The position numbers were made by a program, and so were the translations under genes. Shown here piece after piece: positions 1 to 5,032 of a DNA stretch of 5,032 nucleotides (position 1 is its first letter; each line of letters starts with the position of its first letter). The stretch comes from Deltaproteobacteria bacterium (lineage in GTDB: Bacteria; Desulfobacterota; Desulfarculia; Adiutricales; Adiutricaceae): contig JAITJP010000273.1 of the NCBI GenBank assembly GCA_031278835.1, positions 1 through 5,032 of the forward strand. Reading direction: 5' to 3'. Below the pieces are notes generated by a model that saw nothing but the letters and a program-made list of their open reading frames with translations, was not told the DNA's origin and did not search any database.

Positions 1-6
1 ATTTTC

Positions 7-26
7 GTACCAACCTGGTTTGGTAC
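7..26. repeat. 7-bp inverted repeat near the left edge
   Basis: GTACCAA (7-13) and TTGGTAC (20-26) pair around the 6-base spacer CCTGGT. No T-run follows on either strand within the window, so it is recorded only as an inverted repeat. The window edge prevents seeing whether it belongs to a larger element. Confidence 0.4.
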
Positions 27-74
27 TTAAATTACCCGATCTTTCGGTATTTTCGGCCAAAGGCCAAGGATTCT

Positions 75-96
75 CGGCTCACCTTTGGCTGAGCCG
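75..96. terminator. Possible terminator hairpin downstream of the phosphoesterase gene
   Basis: CGGCTCA (75-81) and TGAGCCG (90-96) form a perfect 7-bp stem around an 8-base loop, whose CC and GG could add two pairs. It is the strongest hairpin in the non-coding tail. On the minus strand no U-run follows, so Rho-independent termination of the phosphoesterase transcript is not well supported. Read on the plus strand it is followed by GTTTTCCT, which could serve a convergent gene left of the window. It may also simply stabilise a 3' end. Confidence 0.3.
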
Positions 97-119
97 GTTT
101 TCCTAATTTGGCCATTATT

Positions 120-133
120 TCAAGGGGCCTTGA
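120..133. repeat. Inverted repeat just after the phosphoesterase stop
   Basis: TCAAGG and CCTTGA are separated by GG, beginning 9 bases beyond the stop codon at 143. On the plus strand the arm is followed by TTTT; on the minus strand it is followed by an A-rich stretch. As a terminator for the minus-strand gene it lacks a U-run, so its role is uncertain. Confidence 0.35.
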
Positions 134-142
134 TTTTGCGGC

Positions 143-3100
143 TTACCTATGGGGAGGGGGGACCCGATATTCGGGAATTTTGCCCAAATCGCTGTAGTTT
201 GGTAACTCACCGCCCCGGCCAAATTTTCGGCTAATATACCAACTACGAGATCCAATACTTACCGGGTAACACCAAGGTGAGCCGAGGTCATAGTGAGCGC
301 CAATGGGATGATTCTTATTAAAGTGAACGGAGAGAAAAAACAACAACGTTCCCTTTTCATCTCTTTTGCCGTCAAGAGATATGCTATACAGAGCCTGGTT
401 AACATGATCTGGACCAAATTTTAGTCGATAGACTGGCACGTTAGCATGATCAGGCAATGGAAAAAAAGGCCCGTCATCGATTTCCAAGAGCAAATGGTTA
501 CAGTATCTAAAACTGGTTTTGCTGACAAAATGAAGTTTGAAGCACTGTATTGGGTTAAGGCCACCACCCTTAATTTCTTGGCCGTTTAGAAAATCAAGCC
601 ACTTGGGATTAAGAAAAATATTGTATCTGCGCCCTGAGCCGGAGCCTTTTTCCGCGACAATGTCGCCCTTAACCTCTGGGCCGTTAAAAAACATTTCGAT
701 TTTATCTTCATACCATAAGTAATCGCAGCGCACGGCCAGGCGAGGTTTGGTGGTAGCCTCGTCTCTGATGTATTGAATTTTGGCTATGTTACCGATGGAA
801 TCGTTTTTTATTAAAAGGCCCTGGGGTTTGTCGATGTCAGGGTGTTTTGATTGATTGAGGTTTTGATATGAGTACAGGCCTCCGGCCCCGGAAACCAAAC
901 AAACCACCCGGTTACCAAACTGCTTTAGCGGATCAACGGCTTTAAGAGCCCGGCCACTGTCGGTCAGATCAACGCCATTTCCGGAGGTCTTTGGGGCGGG
1001 CAGGTTTAGGCCATCGATTTGCCCATCGTCAAAACAAGTATAGGCTCCGCCCCGGTGGGCATGTCCGGAAACGGTCAGCTTAACTTTACCGGCCGTCAGA
1101 TAAGAATACACATCAATCCGGTTTTTCTCAAACGAGCCGGTGTCCGAATCTTCCATGGCCACAAACCAGCTCCCGGAACGTTGTTGGTCTTGATTATGCA
1201 GCGGGATGTTGTTTTCAAAATTAGCGTAGGTGAAGTGCGAGGCCAGGAGGTTAAATTTATCGTCTTGGCTGGCCATACGCTTAAGTAAACTCAGCTGGTG
1301 GTCGGTAAAGGCCGAACCGGCCCTTGGTAAACCGCCGCCTCCCCCCAGGAAGGGCAAAATAAAGTTTTCATCGTCATCCCAACCCAAAAGTAAAAGGTTT
1401 TGGTTTTTACCTAAGTTAACCAAGCAATCTTTCCAGGGGGTTATCCAGCGATAAGCCAAAGAAAAATTTTCCTGATCAAAATTTGATAAATAACCAAGAT
1501 AGCTATATTTTTTCCCAAACAAAAGGGCGGCCTCGTAAAAAGTCAAATTTTGGTCAGAGGGCACCCCGGCGTTGGGCCTGATGGTCATGAGAAAATTATT
1601 AAGTATTCTTGGCGAAATACCATAGGGGGCTTCCCAGCCCTCATGATTTCCGGTGATGTAAAAAACCGGTTTACGCCAGGAATAGTAATGCTCCAAAATC
1701 AGGGCCATGAACATCAAGGCGTCAATATAAAAGGGATAGTTTGGGCCTTTTTGGTCGTATTTTTGAAAATCCAAATATTCCCATAGATCGGCCGTGGTCA
1801 TTTTTATTTCTTTAGGCGCGTCTTCTTGGGGCCCCTCGGCCCCAGAGGGATCGGTTGAGCCTGGCAGACCCTCGGCCCCGGAGGGATCGGTTGAGCTTGG
1901 CAGGCCGCCGGCCCCAGAGGGATCGGTTGAGCCTGGGCCAGCTCCGGAACCGGCTGGAGCCCTTGGCCCTGGGCCAGCGCCGGACCCGGCTGGTCTGGTT
2001 GATTTTAAGATTCTGGGGTCTAGATTGCGCAGAACGTCAAAAACGTCTCCGGCCACGATTAAGGCGTCACTCAGCCCTCCAATCGAGTTTAACAAGCGCT
2101 GGGAGGTTTCCAAGGCCTGGTGGGCAAGCTTACTTATGTATTGGGAATCAGCTTCACTGGCCCCATGGATTACCTGCGGGGCGACCACTTTGTAACTGGT
2201 CTGCCGTGAAGAAAGATGGAGATCTGAAACCACCCCTAGGTCAAGATAATCCTTCGTTGTCACGTAAACCGGATGCCTGGAGAGAAACAACCAGCCATTC
2301 TGGTCATCGGCAAGGTAGTGCAAAGACTTCTCGCCGCCGCCTCTCTCGGCCAGGGCTTGACCCTTAAAGTCTTTCTGACCCTGGGTCCAAACCCTGGTCG
2401 GCTCTGAAGAGTAAAGCTTTACGAATTTCATGCTATCAGGGCTCATAAAGGGATGACGTTGAAATTCTATCGGCTTTAAGATGGGCTCACAGCCCAATTT
2501 TTTAGCCCTGGAACTTAATTCATCAATTAATGAAGCCGACAAAAGTTCATCGCCGGGATGGCTCAAATAGTGAACGTGTAAGTCTTCTTCGGATTTAAAA
2601 ATCCAGTGGCCTTGGTCTTTCCAATTAAGTCGGGCTTCTTTGTAGTCATTGAAATCAATGTACAAAAATAGGAGCTCAAATAAACCGGGCGAATCTAGTT
2701 TAAAGCTATCCCTGATGGTGAATTGAAAAACGTAGCGAAAACCCTCATCCTCGTTGATTTTGGCTGGGCTGGTCTCATCCTGGCCGGCGCCAGGTTGGGC
2801 CTGGCCACCTCCGGGTTGGTTTGGATCCGATGAGCCCTTGGGGGCCTTATTTAAATTTCCGCCGTCTTTGGTATTGGTTAAAACTCCATCCAGGCACATG
2901 TTAACGGCGGCTTTGTGGATAAGCCCAAAAGGACCCTGGGCTTGGGGATCGTCTTGGCCAAGGGGCTGATATTGGGCCAAAAATTCTTTGTCGGGCTCAA
3001 ATTTACCCAGATAAAAACCTCCAAATTTTTCCGCCTCGAATTTTTCCCTAACTATCCTAGAGTTCATGTAAAAACGCTTGTAAATAGTCGCTTCCTGAGC

Positions 3101-3400
3101 CAACTCGTTGGAATAATTCTGATAACTGGTATAATCGCGTCCTCGATCGGTCCAAGGCGCCATCACGGTTTGGAGAAAAAACTGCATGGCCAGCCTAAAA
3201 GGCACCGGCGAACCCGGCTCCGGAGATCCTCCAAAGTCCTGGTGCATGTCAAAGCCGGCTTTCTGAAGGGCTAAAAATACCGTTAACTGGCCTTGGGTCC
3301 CAATTATGGCCGGCGTTCCCAAAGAGGGAAATAGGATCATCCCTTTTATGGCGTTTATGTCTAGATAAAATTTAGAACCGCCGACTGGGGGTGGAGCCAT
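143..3400 (-). CDS. Large calcineurin-like metallophosphoesterase with N- and C-terminal extensions and an internal repeat linker
   Basis: Predicted metal-dependent phosphoesterase of 1085 residues; the substrate cannot be told. The superfamily metal ligands appear in order: D393 and H395 (SDLHL), D452 in GDVFD, N585 and H586 in GNHE, H722 (ASHFTY), and H780 and H782 (GHAHRGG). The set is complete, so activity is expected. The SDLHL and GDxFD forms resemble LpxH-like and other bacterial members, but the length does not fit LpxH. Residues 1-380 are not recognised; the stretch near 15-45 (FPSLGTPAIIGTQGQLTVFLAL begins it) could open an Ig-like beta domain. A Gly/Gln/Pro linker lies near 188-213, a 12-residue repeat array at 470-529, and a pentaglycine near 689. 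Residues after about 795 look beta-rich and are unassigned. There is no signal peptide or membrane helix. The ATG has a strong Shine-Dalgarno sequence. It lies 288 bp downstream of the pentapeptide-repeat gene. The phosphoesterase class is secure; the biological role is unknown. Confidence 0.93.
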   Translation of the reverse strand: MAPPPVGGSKFYLDINAIKGMILFPSLGTPAIIGTQGQLTVFLALQKAGFDMHQDFGGSPEPGSPVPFRLAMQFFLQTVMAPWTDRGRDYTSYQNYSNELAQEATIYKRFYMNSRIVREKFEAEKFGGFYLGKFEPDKEFLAQYQPLGQDDPQAQGPFGLIHKAAVNMCLDGVLTNTKDGGNLNKAPKGSSDPNQPGGGQAQPGAGQDETSPAKINEDEGFRYVFQFTIRDSFKLDSPGLFELLFLYIDFNDYKEARLNWKDQGHWIFKSEEDLHVHYLSHPGDELLSASLIDELSSRAKKLGCEPILKPIEFQRHPFMSPDSMKFVKLYSSEPTRVWTQGQKDFKGQALAERGGGEKSLHYLADDQNGWLFLSRHPVYVTTKDYLDLGVVSDLHLSSRQTSYKVVAPQVIHGASEADSQYISKLAHQALETSQRLLNSIGGLSDALIVAGDVFDVLRNLDPRILKSTRPAGSGAGPGPRAPAGSGAGPGSTDPSGAGGLPSSTDPSGAEGLPGSTDPSGAEGPQEDAPKEIKMTTADLWEYLDFQKYDQKGPNYPFYIDALMFMALILEHYYSWRKPVFYITGNHEGWEAPYGISPRILNNFLMTIRPNAGVPSDQNLTFYEAALLFGKKYSYLGYLSNFDQENFSLAYRWITPWKDCLVNLGKNQNLLLLGWDDDENFILPFLGGGGGLPRAGSAFTDHQLSLLKRMASQDDKFNLLASHFTYANFENNIPLHNQDQQRSGSWFVAMEDSDTGSFEKNRIDVYSYLTAGKVKLTVSGHAHRGGAYTCFDDGQIDGLNLPAPKTSGNGVDLTDSGRALKAVDPLKQFGNRVVCLVSGAGGLYSYQNLNQSKHPDIDKPQGLLIKNDSIGNIAKIQYIRDEATTKPRLAVRCDYLWYEDKIEMFFNGPEVKGDIVAEKGSGSGRRYNIFLNPKWLDFLNGQEIKGGGLNPIQCFKLHFVSKTSFRYCNHLLLEIDDGPFFPLPDHANVPVYRLKFGPDHVNQALYSISLDGKRDEKGTLLFFLSVHFNKNHPIGAHYDLGSPWCYPVSIGSRSWYISRKFGRGGELPNYSDLGKIPEYRVPPPHR
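1814..1993 (-). repeat. 36-bp in-frame tandem repeat encoding five 12-residue Pro/Ser/Gly units
   Basis: Five consecutive 36-bp units encode residues 470-529 of the metallophosphoesterase: PAGSGAGPGPRA, PAGSGAGPGSTD, PSGAGGLPSSTD, PSGAEGLPGSTD and PSGAEGPQEDAP. On the plus strand the shared core (GGCCCC, A or G, then GAGGGATCGGTTGAG) recurs at 1838, 1874 and 1910, exactly 36 bp apart. The GGGCCAGC motif recurs at 1935 and 1971 with the same period. Near-identity at DNA level implies recent expansion by slippage or unequal recombination. The encoded stretch should be disordered and flexible. It lies between the GDVFD and GNHE metal motifs, so it must loop out of the catalytic fold. The last unit is diverged. 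Because 36 is a multiple of three, copy-number change would not break the frame. Confidence 0.93.
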
Positions 3401-3404
3401 GTTG

Positions 3405-3410
3405 TCCTCC
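3405..3410 (-). promoter_or_regulatory. Shine-Dalgarno site of the metallophosphoesterase gene
   Basis: On the minus strand GGAGGA sits 4 bases before the ATG at 3400-3398. It is a near-perfect anti-16S match at slightly short but normal spacing. It supports this ATG as the start and suggests efficient translation, in contrast to the upstream gene, which lacks a clear site. Confidence 0.8.
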
Positions 3411-3585
3411 GCTCTGGCCCTTTAATGGGTTATGGATTAAGGATTGCCCTAATGGTCTTTGGCCGCCCGCTTGATTTTTTTATTTGAATTTTTTGTTTTG
3501 TTTTAAAAAAAATATACGGCTAAGTAAAAACTTAATTTTTTATTTTTTGGGCCAGGCTGGCTTGTGATTTTTTCTGGATCTCTAA

Positions 3586-3597
3586 GTTAAGCTTAAC
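3586..3597. repeat. Perfect 12-bp palindrome GTTAAGCTTAAC
   Basis: GTTAAGCTTAAC reads the same on both strands. It lies about 190 bp before the phosphoesterase start, between the spacer repeats and the A/T-rich block. A dimeric regulator could bind such a site, but a single 12-bp palindrome in 5 kb may also be chance, and no second copy was seen in the window. Confidence 0.4.
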
Positions 3598-3619
3598 CTT
3601 TCTGGGCTTTGAAGCTTAG

Positions 3620-3665
3620 GGGCTAGTTGGGGGGCCTGGCGCCCAGGGCTAGTTGGGGGGCCCGG
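3620..3665. repeat. 26-bp-period direct repeat in the spacer
   Basis: The 17-bp string GGGCTAGTTGGGGGGCC occurs at 3620-3636 and again at 3646-3662. Allowing one T/C difference, the match extends to 20 bp (3620-3639 and 3646-3665). A weaker third version, TGGCTAATTTGGG, starts at 3673, roughly one further period on, and ends just past the stop codon of the pentapeptide-repeat gene. The two good copies flank a small inverted repeat, CCTGG at 3635-3639 and CCAGG at 3643-3647. It lies 3' of the upstream gene. Function unknown; it may be a slippage product or an RNA structure element. Confidence 0.8.
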
Positions 3666-3688
3666 TAGTCAATGGCTAATTTGGGTTT

Positions 3689-4873
3689 TTATTCGAGGTC
3701 AAGGTCTTTGGGCGTGGGCACGCTTATTTCAGGCCAGTCAAAGGGAGTGGGGCTTTCAATCAAATTAACCGAGCTTTTCGAGGTCGCCTCGACCCAGGGT
3801 TTTCCCTTGGGAAAGGTCACCTGGTGAACCCGTAAATTAACAAAAACCGTGTCTGGCACCCTGGCCGGCGGGTAAATCTCCACCTTTTCCCAGGTTCCGG
3901 ATTCCAATCGAAGTTCTTCAAAATTCGGCCCCCGCAAAATGACGTTTTTTAGGTTTAAGGTCTTGACTTGATAGTCAAAAACTTTGCCAATCATGGGCTT
4001 TATTAATTCCAGATCTTTGACGGTCACCTGGCCGGATAAAATATTCATTCTGGCTTCTTTGACGCCCTGGCCGTCAATAAAGATTTCTAAGCCCGGGCCG
4101 CCGCCTAGACTGGTTAAGCCTGGGCCATTACCTGGGTATTTATTATTGATCAAATAAGCTTTTTTACTTAATTGCCCAAATAAAGCTCCCGCGACAATGG
4201 AGTTTTTAATGACCATGGTTACGGCGGCGCCTCCAGAAGAACCCTTAAGTAACTCACAATTTTCGATATAAATAGTTTTAGTCCGATTGCCGGCAAAACC
4301 AGAATTTATAAAAGTGCTGTTGGTAGCGTAAACCGTTGAATTTTCATCTAAAGATCCAAAAATATCACCTTCCCTAAGACAGTTATCTACCCTAAGATTT
4401 ATGCCATAACCTTGTATGGTGGCAAAACGATCTTTGTTATTTATTTGCCTCATGTCTTTAAATAAAACTCGGCAGACAGATTCTTTGCTGCCAACGCCAT
4501 ATAAATAAACCAGGTCAAATTTAACCTTATTAAAAATTATCTGGCCTTTAAAAATCGAATCTTCAAAGTTGGTTAAGTTTTCTTCTTGCTGGCTATCGCC
4601 TTGGTAAGCCATGGAACCGCCGTTAAAGGTCACGTTCTCAAACTCGCTTAGCCTGAAATTGGCCTTAATAAAGCGACAATCGTTAAAAACGACATTTGAT
4701 ATTCTCGATCTAATGGCCCTAAAATCGACCAAGGTGGCCTTGTTAATGGTCATATCCTTAAGGCTTAATTTTTCTTCCATGTCGCCGGTAACGCTTCGCC
4801 CGTCCAAGATCTTGGGATCGCGTCTAATTTCTTCAGCCGTAACTTTGGTGGCCTTTAAATTATTCATTGCCAT
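3689..4873 (-). CDS. Pentapeptide-repeat / right-handed beta-helix protein
   Basis: A 394-residue protein. From residue 38 to 83, every fifth residue is hydrophobic: L38, I43, L48, A53, I58, F63, F68, F73, F78, F83. The residue two before is mostly small (A46, S56, V61, C66, A71, S76, V81). This is the pentapeptide-repeat pattern, known to fold as a right-handed quadrilateral beta-helix. The register returns at F103, F108, I113. Residues about 150-320 have looser turns ending in Asn or Gly (such as NSTFINSGF, IYIENCEL, LNLKNVIL), like a general parallel beta-helix. A Gly/Pro loop lies at 247-261, and the tail from about 374 is Pro-rich and acidic. No signal peptide, membrane helix or catalytic motif is seen; the role is probably binding or structural. 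The start is ATG at 4873, with a second ATG two codons on at 4867. An in-frame TGA at 4894-4892 rules out a longer form. Only a weak GGGA lies upstream. Function unknown. Confidence 0.88.
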   Translation of the reverse strand: MAMNNLKATKVTAEEIRRDPKILDGRSVTGDMEEKLSLKDMTINKATLVDFRAIRSRISNVVFNDCRFIKANFRLSEFENVTFNGGSMAYQGDSQQEENLTNFEDSIFKGQIIFNKVKFDLVYLYGVGSKESVCRVLFKDMRQINNKDRFATIQGYGINLRVDNCLREGDIFGSLDENSTVYATNSTFINSGFAGNRTKTIYIENCELLKGSSGGAAVTMVIKNSIVAGALFGQLSKKAYLINNKYPGNGPGLTSLGGGPGLEIFIDGQGVKEARMNILSGQVTVKDLELIKPMIGKVFDYQVKTLNLKNVILRGPNFEELRLESGTWEKVEIYPPARVPDTVFVNLRVHQVTFPKGKPWVEATSKSSVNLIESPTPFDWPEISVPTPKDLDLE

Positions 4874-5032
4874 GCTTAATTTGTTCCCAGGTCAAGGCGG
4901 TTAGTATTAAAAAAAGCGTTTAAAAACCGGACCAGTATTTGGGGCCAAAGGTTAAAATGGCCTAAGCGGTTTTTTTTGGCCCTGAATTTTTTTTTAACTT
5001 AAAAGTGTTAATTTTAGCCAAAAACCAAAGAG
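4874..5032. other. AT-rich upstream region of the pentapeptide-repeat gene
   Basis: This 159-bp region precedes the gene start and should hold its promoter if it has its own. T-runs on the plus strand lie at 4970-4977 and 4987-4995. On the minus strand TAATACT occurs about 30 bases before the start, but with no good -35 match. A short GGCC-bounded inverted repeat spans roughly 4943-4961. On the minus strand one frame is open from the window edge down to a TAG at 4964-4962, giving a lysine-rich 22-residue stretch; it could be the tail of a gene beyond the window but is too short to claim. Confidence 0.45.

Larger units (their letters stand above)
3401..3688. other. Intergenic spacer between the two minus-strand genes
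   Basis: This 288-bp gap contains a GC-rich part (about 3551-3665) and an A/T-rich part (about 3470-3550) with many A or T runs of five to nine bases, which may be bent. On the minus strand a TATATT at 3516-3511 is one base from a consensus -10 box, but no acceptable -35 box stands 15-18 bases upstream, so I do not call a promoter. No hairpin followed by a U-run lies after the stop of the upstream gene, so readthrough into the phosphoesterase gene is possible. No ORF in the spacer is convincing. Confidence 0.6.

Noticed and set aside
1814..1993. CRISPR-like array, because units are 36 bp long and regular
   Set aside because: Units abut directly with no unique spacers, are in frame with the surrounding gene and encode a repeated peptide.
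1794..2367. Overlapping plus-strand open frames encoding Pro/Glu/Gly-rich or Arg-rich repeats
   Set aside because: They exist because the 36-bp repeat keeps every frame open. They lie fully inside the phosphoesterase gene on the other strand, and their translations show no recognisable domain.
2754..3274. Plus-strand open frames antisense to the N-terminal part of the phosphoesterase
   Set aside because: They mirror the Gly/Pro/Gln linker and neighbouring codons of the minus-strand gene. Tryptophan- and proline-rich translations of this kind are typical of antisense frames.
3635..3647. CCTGG/CCAGG hairpin as intrinsic terminator of the pentapeptide-repeat gene
   Set aside because: The stem is only 5 bp and on the minus strand is followed by a C-run, not a U-run.
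4611..4904. Plus-strand open frame of 97 codons over the start of the pentapeptide-repeat gene
   Set aside because: It is antisense to a gene with a strong repeat pattern, has no recognisable domain and shows only shadow composition.
4962..5030. Tail of an upstream minus-strand gene
   Set aside because: Only 22 codons are visible and they are mostly lysine and asparagine codons from A-runs. There is not enough to separate it from chance openness in AT-rich DNA.

Overview
This 5.0 kb window carries two long genes, both on the minus strand, with short non-coding stretches before, between and after them. Nothing on the plus strand looks like a real gene. I see no tRNA, rRNA, CRISPR array, transposase or phage gene. 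In transcription order, right to left, the layout is: 4874-5032, AT-rich upstream region; 4873-3689, a 394-residue pentapeptide-repeat / right-handed beta-helix protein; 3688-3401, a 288-bp spacer with a 26-bp tandem repeat and an A/T-tract block; 3400-143, a 1085-residue calcineurin-like metallophosphoesterase (MPE); 142-1, a non-coding tail with three inverted repeats.

The MPE keeps every metal-ligand motif of its superfamily (DxH, GDxxD, GNHE, a lone His, GHAH), so it should be an active hydrolase. It is far larger than a minimal MPE. It has about 380 extra residues at the N-terminus and about 290 at the C-terminus. Inside the catalytic core, between the GDxxD and GNHE motifs, sits a Pro/Ser/Gly-rich array of 12-residue units encoded by a 36-bp DNA tandem repeat. 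Neither protein shows a signal peptide or membrane segment, so both probably act in the cytoplasm or leave by a route that needs no Sec signal.

The organism cannot be named from this window. Shine-Dalgarno-type initiation before the MPE, uninterrupted bacterial-type ORFs and short spacers indicate a bacterium. Base composition is intermediate, with GC-rich coding patches and long A/T runs in the spacers. GGCC and CCGG are strikingly frequent in both coding and non-coding DNA, which looks like a lineage-specific composition signature. A Gram-negative deltaproteobacterium-like origin is only a guess.

The two genes are co-oriented and could be co-transcribed, but the 288-bp gap leaves room for a separate MPE promoter. 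No shared pathway can be read from the sequence. A large cytosolic-type MPE beside a pentapeptide-repeat protein could be accessory or secreted-effector cargo, which is a hypothesis and not an annotation. I did not find a clearly new system. The most distinctive items are the repeat array inside the MPE catalytic domain and the GGCC/CCGG enrichment.
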